Notes: generated from the sequence alone by a model not told the origin. A stretch of DNA of 64,000 bases from Streptomyces sp. TRM68416 (GCF_014596915.1 NZ_JACVWU010000011.1:1-64000), one strand, 5' to 3'; counted from the first letter of the stretch, positions 33,126-42,637 are shown. Made by a program: numbers and translations.

Positions 33126-34343
33126 TCAAGCGGCACTTCCGGAGGTCCACTCGCTCCACGGCATGTTCCAGCCGTTGAGCCCGTTGTCCGGCGTCACCGA
33201 CTTGTCGGGGGAGTTCTTCACGATCACCACGTCCCCGACGAGGGAGTTGTCGTAGAACCACTTGGCAGGCGTGTCGCCCTGACCGCCCTGCACGTCCTGG
33301 AGGCCGACGCAGCCGTGGCTGGTGCCCTGGCGTCCGAACGGCGGGGTGCCCTTGTACCAGTAGTTGCCGTGAATGAAGGTTCCCGACGTCGTCAGCCGCA
33401 TCGCGTGCGGCACGTCCGGGATGTCGTAGGCGTTGGCGAGGTCGACCGTGCGGCTGTCCATCCGCGTCTGGATGAGCTTCTCGGAGATCACCATCTGCCC
33501 GTTGTACGTCGGGAACTCCGCACTGCCCGCCGAGATGGGAACGGACTTGAGGGTCTTCCCGTCGCGCTCGACCGTCATGGTCTGCGTGTTCACGTCCACG
33601 GTGGAGACCTGGGAGCGCCCGATGGTGAAGGTGACGGTCTTCTTCTGCACCCCGTAGACGTCGTTCGCGCCCTCGACCCCGTCCAGGTCGATCTTCATCG
33701 TGACCTTGGAGCCGGCCTTCCAGTACTCCTCGGGCCGGAAGTCGAGCCGCTGCTCGCCGAACCAGTGCCCGGCCACTTCCTGCCCACTGCTCGACGTGAC
33801 CGTGATGTGCGACTGCACGGCCTTCTTGTTGCTGATCGCCTTGTCGAAGGTGAACGACACCGGCATCCCGACGCCCACCGTCGTGCCCTCGTCCGGCGTG
33901 TACGTCCCGATGAAGCTGTTCTCCGGCGTGACCGTGGTGAAGGTCGAGTCGGTGGCCGTGGTCCTGCCGTCCGCGTCCTTCGCGGTCGCGGATATCTCGT
34001 ACTTCGTCCCGCGTTCCAACTGCTCCTTCGGCTTCCAACTGCTGCCGTTCGCCGATATCGCCCCCGGCACGGTCTCACCCGAGCCGGCCACCGTCATCTT
34101 CACGCCGGTGAGCCTGCCGTCGCTGACCTTCACACCGGTCGTGTTGATCGACGCGCCCGTCGAGCCGTCCTTCGCCGATATGAGGATCTTTGCGGCGGAG
34201 GTCTTCGTGGACCCGGTACCGCCGCCCTTGTCGTCGTTGTCGGCGCTGGCACTGCTGCTGCAGGCGCTGAGGCTGAGGGCGCCGACCATCAGGGCGGCAC
34301 AGGCCCCGAGTGTGCGCCGCGCTGTTTTGTTCGGCGTTGTCAC
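33126..34343 (-). CDS. L,D-transpeptidase lipoprotein (YkuD, Ig-like)
   Basis: A 405-aa exported lipoprotein. GTG 34343 has a GGAG site at suitable distance. The signal peptide ends with the lipobox LSLSAC, with Cys26 or nearby lipidated. Residues about 50-240 form two Ig-like domains as in mycobacterial LdtMt2. The YkuD domain follows with the catalytic motif HGNYWYKG...GTSHGCVGL, nucleophile Cys345. These enzymes make 3-3 cross-links in peptidoglycan between meso- or LL-diaminopimelate residues outside the membrane. Monocistronic, with a short tail GWNMPWSEWTSGSAA. Confidence 0.92.
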   Translation of the reverse strand: MTTPNKTARRTLGACAALMVGALSLSACSSSASADNDDKGGGTGSTKTSAAKILISAKDGSTGASINTTGVKVSDGRLTGVKMTVAGSGETVPGAISANGSSWKPKEQLERGTKYEISATAKDADGRTTATDSTFTTVTPENSFIGTYTPDEGTTVGVGMPVSFTFDKAISNKKAVQSHITVTSSSGQEVAGHWFGEQRLDFRPEEYWKAGSKVTMKIDLDGVEGANDVYGVQKKTVTFTIGRSQVSTVDVNTQTMTVERDGKTLKSVPISAGSAEFPTYNGQMVISEKLIQTRMDSRTVDLANAYDIPDVPHAMRLTTSGTFIHGNYWYKGTPPFGRQGTSHGCVGLQDVQGGQGDTPAKWFYDNSLVGDVVIVKNSPDKSVTPDNGLNGWNMPWSEWTSGSAA

Positions 34344-34509
34344 AGTCTGCTCCAGGTTCGCGTGATGTGCGTCATCCGACGTGTTCCGTGCAGAAAGAGG
34401 GAGACCCCGACAGGTCGGGTTCCCTCCGTTTCCGGTGGACGCCATCACGTGACAGAACCGGGACAATCGCCTGCCTGAAGCGGGCGCGGATGTGGTGACC
34501 CCGGCCTCT

Positions 34510-35547
34510 TCAGCCCCCCGCGCCGCCCCCGTACAACTCCCCGTACGACGGCCACACTCCACCCACGCCGTCCACGGACTCGGCGGCGCGCACGGCCCGG
34601 ACGATCGCGCGGGTCACCACATCCGCGCCCGCGGCGAGGATCTCGTTCAGCGCCAGCGGGCGCTCGGGGTCGAGCCGACGTGCCCCCGTCGCCAGCGCGA
34701 ACACCGTGTCCCCGTCGTGCAGCAGGTGCACCGGCCGCACGGCGCGCGCGATGCCGTCGTGCGCCGTGCCCGCCAGCTTCTGCGCCTGTGCTTTGGAGAG
34801 TTCGGCGTCGGTGGCGACCACCGCGAGCGTCGTGTTCAACGGGGGAGCCGCGTTCTTCGCCGCGGTCTCGGCGAGGCGCCGGCGCGCGGCTTCATGAACG
34901 TGCGCCGGCGGGTACTGCACGCGCCCCTGGAACAACTCGCCGTACAGCACGCCGGTTTCCGGATCCAAGACGTCGCCCACCGCGTTCGCCACCACCAGCG
35001 CGCCCACGGTCACCCCGGAGTCGAGGACGGCGCTCGCCGTGCCCACTCCGCCCTTCAGCGAGCCGACCGCCGCCCCCGTGCCCGCGCCCACACACCCTTC
35101 CCGCACGCGGGCGCCGACCGCGCTCGCCGCGGCCTCCTCGACCGCGGCCCGCCCGGTGGCCGCGTCCGGCCTGGCCCGGAAGTCGCCACCCCGCCCCAGA
35201 TCGAAGACGCAGGCCGCCGGCACCACCGGGACGACATGCGCCGGATCGGCTCCGACGCGCACCCCGCGCCCCTGCTCCTCCAGCCAGGCCATCACGCCCG
35301 AGGTCGCGTCGAGCCCGTACGCGCTGCCGCCCGTGAGGACGATCGCCTCGACCTTCTGCACGAGGTTGCGCGGATCGAGGGCGTCGGTCTCCTTGGTGCC
35401 GGGACCGCCGCCCCGTACGTCGACCGCGGCGACGGCCCCGCCCTGCGGGGCGAGGACGACCGTGGTTCCGGTGAGCCAACCGTCGCCGGTGCGCGTCGCG
35501 TGTCCCACCCGCACACCGGCGACGTCGGTCAGAGCGTCAACTGTCAT
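34510..35547 (-). CDS. S58/P1-family peptidase (DmpA/BapA-like)
   Basis: A 345-aa protein with the DmpA-type fold. Conserved parts are the N-terminal TDVAGVRVGHATRTGDGWLTGTTVV, the GGSAYGLDATSGVMAWLEEQG core, the substrate-loop GAGTGAAVGSLKGGVGTAS and the autocleavage-site region NTTLAVVATDA, where the Thr would become the N-terminal nucleophile. Members are aminopeptidases or beta-peptide hydrolases. The start is ATG 35547, with ATG 35559 an alternative; the ribosome sites do not decide. No signal peptide is visible, so it is probably cytoplasmic. Confidence 0.85.
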   Translation of the reverse strand: MTVDALTDVAGVRVGHATRTGDGWLTGTTVVLAPQGGAVAAVDVRGGGPGTKETDALDPRNLVQKVEAIVLTGGSAYGLDATSGVMAWLEEQGRGVRVGADPAHVVPVVPAACVFDLGRGGDFRARPDAATGRAAVEEAAASAVGARVREGCVGAGTGAAVGSLKGGVGTASAVLDSGVTVGALVVANAVGDVLDPETGVLYGELFQGRVQYPPAHVHEAARRRLAETAAKNAAPPLNTTLAVVATDAELSKAQAQKLAGTAHDGIARAVRPVHLLHDGDTVFALATGARRLDPERPLALNEILAAGADVVTRAIVRAVRAAESVDGVGGVWPSYGELYGGGAGG

Positions 35548-35584
35548 GAGGACCATCATGTCCAGTCGGCGCCGTCCGGAGGCA

Positions 35585-36811
35585 TCACACGGTCGAGGTC
35601 GCCTTGTTCTCCGTCCCGTTCTCCCGCGCGACCATGCGTGCCGTCAGCGTCGTCCCGGTCGCCACCGCCAGCGCCATGACGATGCCCGCCGCCGGTACCG
35701 CCCAGTCGCCCAGGACCGTGCAGGCGATGACCAGCAGGGCCGTCACGGGCAGCACCAACTGCTGGGCGATGCCCACCTTGAAGTGCCGTGAGTGCAGTGC
35801 CCACACCGTGAGCAGATACAGCGCGGTCGGCAGGGTCACGGCGGCCGACGCGGCCTGCGCGGAGATGTGCGCCTTGCCGACGGCCTGCTCGACCGCCACC
35901 TCCAGGCCCGCGCCGATCGCGGCCGCCGCGGCGAAGACCAGATAGTGGCCGTAACCCCACAGGAAGGCCTGTTTGTTGGAGCGCAGATGGCCGTGGATCG
36001 GCACCACGAAGTAGATCCACCAGGCGGCGAAGACGATCAGGAGTCCGCCCGCGGCGATCGGCACGAGGTCGCCCAGTGCGTCGTGCTCCTCGATACCGGA
36101 CTTCACGGCGACCGTGGCCGCGGCGATCGCCTCGCCGAGCACGATGATCGTGAACAGTCCGTACCGCTCCGCGATGTGGCGCGGGTGCCAGGCCGTCTGG
36201 TGGCCCTTCTCCGCGTACAGCGGCACGCTCATCTCCGCGAGCGCCATCACCAGGAACACCCAGGGCCGGGCGCCCTCGGGCAGGACCAGCAGGCCCAGCC
36301 AGCCGATCTGGCAGAGGAGAATGCCGACGGCATAGCGCAGCGCCGTGGTTCTCTCGGCGCCCTGGCTCGATCGGGCCGCCCGCAGCCACTGCGCCGACAT
36401 CGCGACGCGCATGATCGCGTAGCCCAGCCAGACGGCCAGGAAGTCGTGGTCGAACGCACTGGCGACGCCAGCGGCCAGAACCAGCACACCGGCCATCTGG
36501 ACCAGGGTGGCGATCCGGAAGAGGACGTCGTCGTTGTCGTAGGCGGAGGCGAACCACGTGAAGTTCATCCACGCCCACCAGACGGCGAAGAAGACCATCG
36601 AGTAGTTGAGGATGCCTTCGCCGGTGTGCGCCTCCGCCACGGAGTGCACCAGTTGTACGCCTGCCTGGGCGATGGCCACGACGAAACACAGGTCGAAGAA
36701 GAGCTCCAGCGGGGTGGCGGCCCGGTGCGTGTCCCCGCGACCGCGTGCCACGAGTCTGCGCAGGGGCGCGCGGCTTCCGGGTCCGCCGGGGGAGGAGGAA
36801 CTGGACGTCAT
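35585..36811 (-). CDS. Low temperature requirement protein A (LtrA) family membrane protein
   Basis: A 408-aa protein with about ten to twelve hydrophobic spans. The start ATG 36811 is followed by a Ser/Arg-rich leader, then the family signature ATPLELFFDLCFVVAIAQ. Other family hallmarks are WWAWMNFTWFASAYDNDD, AERYGLFTIIVLGEAI and WWIYFVVPIHGHL. LtrA was named from a Listeria low-temperature mutant; the biochemical role is unknown. The TGTGA-N6-TCACA palindrome lies 34 bases upstream of this start. Confidence 0.88.
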   Translation of the reverse strand: MTSSSSSPGGPGSRAPLRRLVARGRGDTHRAATPLELFFDLCFVVAIAQAGVQLVHSVAEAHTGEGILNYSMVFFAVWWAWMNFTWFASAYDNDDVLFRIATLVQMAGVLVLAAGVASAFDHDFLAVWLGYAIMRVAMSAQWLRAARSSQGAERTTALRYAVGILLCQIGWLGLLVLPEGARPWVFLVMALAEMSVPLYAEKGHQTAWHPRHIAERYGLFTIIVLGEAIAAATVAVKSGIEEHDALGDLVPIAAGGLLIVFAAWWIYFVVPIHGHLRSNKQAFLWGYGHYLVFAAAAAIGAGLEVAVEQAVGKAHISAQAASAAVTLPTALYLLTVWALHSRHFKVGIAQQLVLPVTALLVIACTVLGDWAVPAAGIVMALAVATGTTLTARMVARENGTENKATSTV

Positions 36812-36844
36812 GCGTTCAAGCACAGCAGATACCGCGCCGAATTT

Positions 36845-36864
36845 CTTGTGAACGAATTCACAAG
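36845..36864. promoter_or_regulatory. Perfect CRP/FNR-type palindrome TGTGA-N6-TCACA
   Basis: An 8-bp inverted repeat (CTTGTGAA / TTCACAAG) with a 4-base centre lies in the divergent region between ltrA (34 bases away) and the pyruvate formate-lyase gene (175 bases away). It matches the classical CRP half-site rule and is close to the FNR-family TTGAT-type architecture. It is the only palindrome of this kind I noticed in the window. Confidence 0.65.
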
Positions 36865-37039
36865 TGTGTGTCGGTCCAAAGGATCGGCTGAAATGCCAGG
36901 TCAGACGGCCTTTCCGGTGCTGCGGCTGCCCGCCGCCGGGACCTTTGGCCCGCAAACGGGGACCAACGCTGCGCCCGGCGCCCTCCGCTCTGGCGTGCAA
37001 TGGAGTCGTACCGGCGAAGCCAATCGGAAGGTGCGCGCC

Positions 37040-39337
37040 ATGACTGCCAGCTCCGCGGAGACCACGACCACCACCCCTGTCGCCCGAACGGCCCCGGAGA
37101 CGTCGGCGCAGGCGGAGGCCTGGGCCGGCTTCAAGGGCGGTCTGTGGCGCGACTCCATCGACGTCCGCGACTTCGTCCAGAGCAACTACGTCCCCTACGA
37201 GGGCGACGGCTCCTTCCTCGCCGGGCCCACCGAGCGCACCACCAAGGTCTGGAACAAGCTCCTCGCGATGTTCCCCACCGAGATCGAGCGCGGCATCTAC
37301 GACGTGGACGTCACCACCCCGTCGCGCATCGACGCCTTCGCGCCCGGCTACATCGACCGCGACCTCGACCTGATCGTCGGCCTGCAGACCGACGCCCCGC
37401 TCAAGCGAGCCATCATGCCCAACGGCGGCTGGCGGATGGTCGAGAGCGCCCTGAACGCCTACGGGTACGAGGCCGACGCCGCCGTCCGGGAGATCTACAC
37501 CAAGCTCCGCAAGACCCACAACGACGGTGTCTTCGACGCCTACACCCCCGAGATCCGCGCCTGCCGCTCCTCCGGCATCATCACCGGCCTGCCCGACGCC
37601 TACGGCCGCGGCCGCATCATCGGTGACTACCGCCGCGTCGCCCTCTACGGCGTCGACCGGCTCATAGCGGCCAAAGAGGCGGTCAAGGTTCTCCTCGACG
37701 CCGAATGGCCTTCTGTGCAGGTCATCCAGGAACGCGAGGAAACCAGCGAGCAGATCCGCGCCCTCGAAGAGCTCAGGGCCATGGCCCTCTCCTACGGCCA
37801 CGACATCTCCGGCCCCGCCCGCACCGGCCGCGAGGCCGTCCAGTGGCTGTACTTCGCCTACCTCGCGGCCGTCAAGGAACAGAACGGCGCCGCCATGTCG
37901 ATCGGCCGCATCGACGCCTTCCTCGACATCTACCTCCAGCGGGACATCGAGCGCGGGCTGCTCACCGAGTCCGAGGCCCAGGAGCTCATCGACGACTTCG
38001 TCATCAAGCTCCGCATCGTCCGCTTCCTGCGCACCCCCGAGTACAACGAGCTCTACTCCGGCGACCCCACCTGGGTCACCTGGTCCATGGCCGGCCTCGG
38101 CGAGGACGGGCGCCCGCTGGTCACCCGCACCACCTTCCGCGCCCTCCACACCCTCTACAACCTCGGCCCCGCCCCCGAGCCGAACCTCACCGTCTTCTGG
38201 TCCCCGCGCCTGCCCGAGGCCTTCAAGAAGTACGCCGCCCAGGTCGCCATCGACACCAGCGCCCTGCAGTTCGAGTCCGACGAACTGATGCGGCCCAAGT
38301 ACGGCGACGACACCGCCATCGCCTGCTGCGTCTCCGCGATGGCCATGGGCAAGCAGATGCAGTTCTTCGGCGCCCGCGTCAACGTCGCCAAGGCCCTGCT
38401 GTACGCGATCAACGGCGGCCGCGACGAGATCACCGGCAAGACGGTCGTCGAGGGCTTCGAGCCGATCACCGACGAGTACCTCGACTACGACACCCTCCTC
38501 GCCCGCTACGACGCCATGCTCGGCTGGCTCGCGAAGACCTACGTCCACGCGCTCGACGTCATCCACTACATGCACGACAAGTACGCCTACGAGCGCCTCG
38601 AAATGGCCCTGCACGACCGGGAGATCCTGCGCACCATGGCGTGCGGCATCGCCGGCCTCTCGGTCGCCGCGGACTCCCTCTCCGCCGCCAAGCACGCGCG
38701 CGTGAAGGTGATCCGCGACGAGAGCGGCCTCGCGGTCGACTACGTCGTCGAGGGCGACTACCCGGCGTACGGCAACAACGACGACCGGGCCGACGACCTC
38801 GCCCGCTGGATCGTCCACGACTTCATGGAGAAGGTCCGGCAGTACCCGACGTACCGCAACGCGGTGCACACCCAGTCGGTCCTGACGATCACCTCGAACG
38901 TCGTCTACGGCAAGAAGACCGGCAACACGCCCGACGGCCGCCGTGCCGGCGCCCCCTTCGCACCCGGCGCCAACCCCATGAACGGCCGCGACGAACACGG
39001 TTACATCGCCTCGGCGCTCTCCGTCGCCAAGCTCCCGTACGACGACGCGGAGGACGGCATCTCGCTGACCAACACCATCACCCCGGACGCCCTGGGCCGC
39101 AGCCCCGAGGAGCGCATCGCCAACCTCTCCGGCGTCCTGGACGGCTTCACGGCGAGCGACGGCTTCCACATGAACGTCAACGTGCTCGACCGGGCGACCC
39201 TCGAGGACGCGATGGAGCACCCCGAGAAGTACCCGCAGCTGACGATCCGGGTCTCGGGCTACGCGGTCAACTTCGTCCGCCTCACGCGCGAGCAGCAGTT
39301 GGACGTCATCAACCGCACCTTCCACGGATCGCTGTAA
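37040..39337 (+). CDS. pflB: Pyruvate formate-lyase (glycyl-radical enzyme)
   Basis: A 765-aa glycyl-radical enzyme, converting pyruvate and CoA to acetyl-CoA and formate. The paired catalytic cysteines are C429-C430 in TAIACCVSAM. The glycyl-radical site is in IRVSGYAVNF, with Gly740. Further family features are GRGRIIGDYRRVALYGVDRL and the closing LDVINRTFHGSL. The start ATG 37040 is preceded by GGAAGG. Normal PFL length, so not a short YfiD-type or glycerol dehydratase relative. The activase gene follows 12 bases later. PFL is oxygen-sensitive, which is notable in a mostly aerobic genus. Confidence 0.93.
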   Translation: MTASSAETTTTTPVARTAPETSAQAEAWAGFKGGLWRDSIDVRDFVQSNYVPYEGDGSFLAGPTERTTKVWNKLLAMFPTEIERGIYDVDVTTPSRIDAFAPGYIDRDLDLIVGLQTDAPLKRAIMPNGGWRMVESALNAYGYEADAAVREIYTKLRKTHNDGVFDAYTPEIRACRSSGIITGLPDAYGRGRIIGDYRRVALYGVDRLIAAKEAVKVLLDAEWPSVQVIQEREETSEQIRALEELRAMALSYGHDISGPARTGREAVQWLYFAYLAAVKEQNGAAMSIGRIDAFLDIYLQRDIERGLLTESEAQELIDDFVIKLRIVRFLRTPEYNELYSGDPTWVTWSMAGLGEDGRPLVTRTTFRALHTLYNLGPAPEPNLTVFWSPRLPEAFKKYAAQVAIDTSALQFESDELMRPKYGDDTAIACCVSAMAMGKQMQFFGARVNVAKALLYAINGGRDEITGKTVVEGFEPITDEYLDYDTLLARYDAMLGWLAKTYVHALDVIHYMHDKYAYERLEMALHDREILRTMACGIAGLSVAADSLSAAKHARVKVIRDESGLAVDYVVEGDYPAYGNNDDRADDLARWIVHDFMEKVRQYPTYRNAVHTQSVLTITSNVVYGKKTGNTPDGRRAGAPFAPGANPMNGRDEHGYIASALSVAKLPYDDAEDGISLTNTITPDALGRSPEERIANLSGVLDGFTASDGFHMNVNVLDRATLEDAMEHPEKYPQLTIRVSGYAVNFVRLTREQQLDVINRTFHGSL

Positions 39338-39349
39338 GGGGGAGGAGCG

Positions 39350-40174
39350 ATGACCACGCTTCTTCCGCCCGCGTCGGCCCCGCCGGCGCGGGGCCGCCCC
39401 GCCTGCGCGGCGGCCACCCCGGCCGCGGCGGCGACCCGCCGCCCGGCCGTGGGGTCGGTCCACTCGTGGGACCTGTCGACCGGCGTCGACGGCCCCGGCA
39501 CCCGGTTCGTCACCTTCCTGTCCGGCTGCCCGCTGACCTGCCTGTACTGCCACAACCCCGACACCTGGCGGATGCGCAACGGCAAGCGCACCACGGCCGA
39601 CGAGGTCCTCGCCGAGGCCGGAAAGTACACGCGGTTCATCGCGGCGTCCGGCGGCGGCGCCACCGTCAGCGGGGGAGAGCCCCTGCTGCAGCCGGTGTTC
39701 ACCGGTGAGCTGCTGCACCGCTTCAAGCACGAACTCGGTCTGCACACCGCCCTGGACACCTCCGGCTTCCTCGGCGTCCGGGCCACCGACGCGCTGCTGC
39801 GCGACACCGACCTGGTCCTGCTGGACATCAAGTCCTGGGACCGCGTCACCTACCGCAAGGTCACCGGCCGCCCCCTGGAACCCACCCTCGTCTTCGCCCG
39901 ACGCCTGGCCGACCTCGGCAAGGAGGTCCACGTCCGCTTCGTTCTCGTGCCCGGTCTCACCGACGACCCGGCCAACATCGAGGGCGTCGCCGCCTTCGCC
40001 GCCTCGCTCGGCAACGTCAGCCGCGTCGACGTCCTGCCCTTCCACAAGCTGGGCGAAGCCAAGTGGCAGGCCCTCGGCATGCCCTTCACCCTGCACGACA
40101 CCCCCTGCCCCACCCCGGAGCAGACCACCCTGGCCAGGAGCGTCTTCACCGCCCACGGGCTGTACGCGGTCTGA
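39350..40174 (+). CDS. pflA: Pyruvate formate-lyase activating enzyme (radical SAM)
   Basis: A 274-aa radical-SAM activase that installs the glycyl radical on PFL. The 4Fe-4S motif C60-x3-C64-x2-C67 is visible in GCPLTCLYCHNP, and the SAM-binding ATVSGGEPLLQP and LLDIKSWDRVTYRKVTGR follow. The Ala/Pro-rich first 30 residues are an extension before the conserved GSVHSWDLSTGVDGPGTRF. It lies 12 bases after pflB on the same strand and is certainly co-transcribed. Confidence 0.93.
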   Translation: MTTLLPPASAPPARGRPACAAATPAAAATRRPAVGSVHSWDLSTGVDGPGTRFVTFLSGCPLTCLYCHNPDTWRMRNGKRTTADEVLAEAGKYTRFIAASGGGATVSGGEPLLQPVFTGELLHRFKHELGLHTALDTSGFLGVRATDALLRDTDLVLLDIKSWDRVTYRKVTGRPLEPTLVFARRLADLGKEVHVRFVLVPGLTDDPANIEGVAAFAASLGNVSRVDVLPFHKLGEAKWQALGMPFTLHDTPCPTPEQTTLARSVFTAHGLYAV

Positions 40175-40226
40175 GTCCTCGGCCGGCCCGGCGGTCCGGT
40201 CGCCCCGGGGGCCGTACCCTGGACGC

Positions 40227-40409
40227 ATGAGCACCGCCCCCGACCCCGAGCCGCGCGAGCCGAAAGCCGCGCTGATCTTCGACGACCCGCTGGACCAGCA
40301 GTCCTCGGACGACACGGACCGCGGGTGGGGCGAGCGGCCGACCGCCACGAGCGACAGCGCGGCCGACCTCAAGCGCTTCCTCGACGAGAAGCCGCCCCAC
40401 CACCTGTGA
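40227..40409 (+). CDS. Small conserved-looking hypothetical protein (60 aa)
   Basis: From ATG 40227 a 60-residue acidic, helix-poor protein is encoded: a Pro/Glu-rich start, LIFDDPLDQQSSDDTDRG in the middle and SAADLKRFLDEKPPHHL at the end. The codon bias is clearly Streptomyces-like. I recall similar small Streptomyces proteins but no function. It stands alone between pflA and mscL, which runs the other way. Confidence 0.6.
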   Translation: MSTAPDPEPREPKAALIFDDPLDQQSSDDTDRGWGERPTATSDSAADLKRFLDEKPPHHL

Positions 40410-40461
40410 ACCCGGCGGGCCCAGCGGGCTCCCGTCCGCCGGGCCCCGTCCAGCGCCTGCG

Positions 40462-40938
40462 CTACCGCCCGTCGTGCCCGGAGCCCCGCTGTGCGACCAG
40501 CGCGTCGCGGATCTCCTTGAGCACCTCCAGCTCGGTCACCTCGATGACCTCCTGCGTGCCCTCCTTCGCCTTCTGCCGGGCCACCTGCTTCGCCAGGTAC
40601 TTCGACATGGGCAGCACCATCAGGAAGTACACGACCGCCGCGGTGATCACGAAGCTGAGCGTCGCCCCCAGCACCGAGCCCCAGAGGATCATCACGCCCT
40701 CCGTGACGGTGCCGTCCGCGGCCTTCTCGCACGGGCCCTTCAGACACGAGCTGTAGCTGTCGAGGTTCTGCGTCCCGATCGCGCCCACGAGGGGGTTGAT
40801 GACGCCCTTCACCACCGAGTTGACGATGTTGGTGAAGGCGGCGCCGATGACCACCGCGACTGCCAGATCGACGACGTTTCCACGTGTCAGGAAGGCCTTG
40901 AAGCCCTGCCAGACGCCCGACTCCTTCTTCTCGCTCAC
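40462..40938 (-). CDS. mscL: Large-conductance mechanosensitive channel
   Basis: A 158-aa MscL homologue that forms a pentameric membrane pore opening under hypo-osmotic tension. The first span is FLTRGNVVDLAVAVVIGAAFTNIVNSVVKGVINPLVG, the second LSFVITAAVVYFLMVLPMSKY, joined by a Cys-containing periplasmic loop (SSCLKGPCEKAADG). It ends in a cytoplasmic helix. GTG 40938 is chosen because GAGGAGA is nine bases upstream. It is a typical monocistronic housekeeping gene. Confidence 0.9.
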   Translation of the reverse strand: MSEKKESGVWQGFKAFLTRGNVVDLAVAVVIGAAFTNIVNSVVKGVINPLVGAIGTQNLDSYSSCLKGPCEKAADGTVTEGVMILWGSVLGATLSFVITAAVVYFLMVLPMSKYLAKQVARQKAKEGTQEVIEVTELEVLKEIRDALVAQRGSGHDGR

Positions 40939-41076
40939 CTCGGGGACTCTCCTCACACGCGTCAGTTGTGGAACAAACCGCTCCGCAACCTACGTCAGTG
41001 CTGGGCCGCCCTGTCCAATCAGGTAGCTCGAACGAGGGACTTGACAGACAGTCACGCAGAAGGCGCATCACATGGC

Positions 41077-41628
41077 TCAGCACAGCGTCACCGCCAGCCG
41101 TGCCGTTGCACTCGCGCCCACGAGACGCGCCGCGGTCGAGCGCGGCACCGTGAGCACGACCAGCGCACCGCTGTCGACCGTGCCGTCCAGGAGCTCGGGC
41201 ACCTCCGTCACGCGCGCCCCGCGCGCGATCACCTGCGCGTCCCCGCCCGCCGTCGGTTCCTCGGCCGCGATGACGTCCACCCGGTCACCGGGGCGCAGCA
41301 ACCGCACCGTGGCACCGTCGGCGATGCGCACCGGCGCGGACACCGTCTTGACGGCGCGCCGTTCCCGTACGGGCTCGGTCGCGGGATGGCCGCGTGTCCG
41401 GTCGTTGCCTTGCGGGCCGGCTGCCACGAGTGCGGCCGCCGTGATCGCCAGGCCCGCGGCGACGGCCCGTCGTCGGTGCCGTGCGAGCCGGTGCAGTCGA
41501 TACCGCCCGCCGCGTACCCGCACGGGCGGGAAGTGCGGCACCTCGCAGGTGGGCGGGGTGTCGGTGCGCGGGTGCGGAACAAGGGACGGGGAGGACGCGG
41601 GTGGGAACGGGGACGGCAGGACGGACAC
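41077..41628 (-). CDS. SAF-domain (CpaB/RcpC-like) membrane-anchored protein
   Basis: With GTG 41628 as start (AGGTGG eight bases upstream) the product is 183 aa; further in-frame starts up to 41670 are possible. A Pro-rich N-terminus and basic stretch (RYRLHRLARHRRR) precede one hydrophobic helix (AVAAGLAITAAALVAAG). A C-terminal SAF domain follows (VRIADGATVRLLRPGDRVDVIAA, VIARGARVTEVPEL). SAF domains occur in pilus-assembly CpaB/RcpC proteins, where they probably contact sugars or the secretin. No pilus genes adjoin it, so its role is unclear. Confidence 0.72.
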   Translation of the reverse strand: MSVLPSPFPPASSPSLVPHPRTDTPPTCEVPHFPPVRVRGGRYRLHRLARHRRRAVAAGLAITAAALVAAGPQGNDRTRGHPATEPVRERRAVKTVSAPVRIADGATVRLLRPGDRVDVIAAEEPTAGGDAQVIARGARVTEVPELLDGTVDSGALVVLTVPRSTAARLVGASATARLAVTLC

Positions 41629-41803
41629 GGGGACCACCACCTGAATCGAGGGATCGGCTTGCAAGCCCACGATGAGGCTTCGCGCAGCCGCCCGCCGAGG
41701 CCGGTGGACCACCGTGCGGTTGTGGACAACTCCCTCACCCGAACGGGAGGTTCCGCCTGATGTCTGAGTCCCGCTTGTCCACAGGTCCGGCCCTGCCCCG
41801 GCG

Positions 41804-42637
41804 CTAGGGCAGCTCGAACCCCGGGTCCATCCCGCCCAGCGCCGACGTGCACAGGCAGTCCCGCTCCGCGGTCGCGGGCAGCGCGGCCACCGCGTCGAAG
41901 AGGACCCCCCGCAGGCGGTCGACGTTCGCCGCGAACACCCGCAGCACCTCGTCGTGCGAGACACCCTCGCCGGTCTCGGCGCCCGCGTCGAGGTCAGTGA
42001 CCAGCGTCAACGACGTGTAGCAGAGTTCGAGTTCGCGGGCCAGCGCCGCCTCGGGGTGGCCGGTCATGCCCACCACCGCCCAGCCCTGCGCCTGGTGCCA
42101 CAACGATTCGGCACGCGTCGAGAAACGCGGGCCCTCGACCACGACCAGAGTGCCGCCGTCCACGGGCTCCCAGTCCTGCCCGCGCGCCGCCTTCAGCGCG
42201 GCCGCCCGGCCGGTCGGGCAGTACGGGTCCGCCAGCGACACGTGCACCACGTTCGGCACCTTGCCGTCGGGCAGGGGCAGGCCGTCGAAGTACGTACCCA
42301 CCCGGGACTTCGTGCGGTCGACCAGCTGGTCCGGGACGAGCAGAGTGCCGGGACCGTACTCGGGGCGCAGCCCGCCCACCGCGCAGGGGCCCAGAACCTG
42401 GCCTACGCCGACCGAACGCAGCGCCCACAGGTTGGCCCGGTAGTTGATGCGGTGCGGCGGCAGATGGTGGCCGCGTCCGTGCCGGGGCAGGAAGGCCACC
42501 CGTCGGCCGGCGACCTCGCCGAGGAAGAGCGAGTCGCTGGGCGGCCCGTACGGAGTGTCGACCTGGATCTCGGTCACGTCGTCGAGGAACGAGTAGAACC
42601 CGGAACCGCCGATGACACCGATCTCTGCGTTCACCAT
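41804..42637 (-). CDS. mtnP: S-methyl-5'-thioadenosine phosphorylase
   Basis: A 277-aa enzyme that cleaves methylthioadenosine to adenine and methylthioribose 1-phosphate in methionine salvage. Markers are EIGVIGGSGFYSFL, the phosphate-binding FLPRHGRGHHLPPHRINYRANLWAL, VVEGPRFSTRAESLW (nucleoside site) and GMTGHPEAALARELELCY. Length and motifs fit the MtnP/MTAP group, not purine nucleoside phosphorylase I. The ATG at 42637 is supported by good coding bias. It is followed downstream by the SAF-domain gene on the same strand. Confidence 0.92.
   Translation of the reverse strand: MVNAEIGVIGGSGFYSFLDDVTEIQVDTPYGPPSDSLFLGEVAGRRVAFLPRHGRGHHLPPHRINYRANLWALRSVGVGQVLGPCAVGGLRPEYGPGTLLVPDQLVDRTKSRVGTYFDGLPLPDGKVPNVVHVSLADPYCPTGRAAALKAARGQDWEPVDGGTLVVVEGPRFSTRAESLWHQAQGWAVVGMTGHPEAALARELELCYTSLTLVTDLDAGAETGEGVSHDEVLRVFAANVDRLRGVLFDAVAALPATAERDCLCTSALGGMDPGFELP

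Noticed and set aside
36812..41083. Minus-strand upstream extension of ltrA to 1,832 aa
   Set aside because: It is antisense to pyruvate formate-lyase and its activase. The ltrA start at 36811 fits the family's N-terminus.
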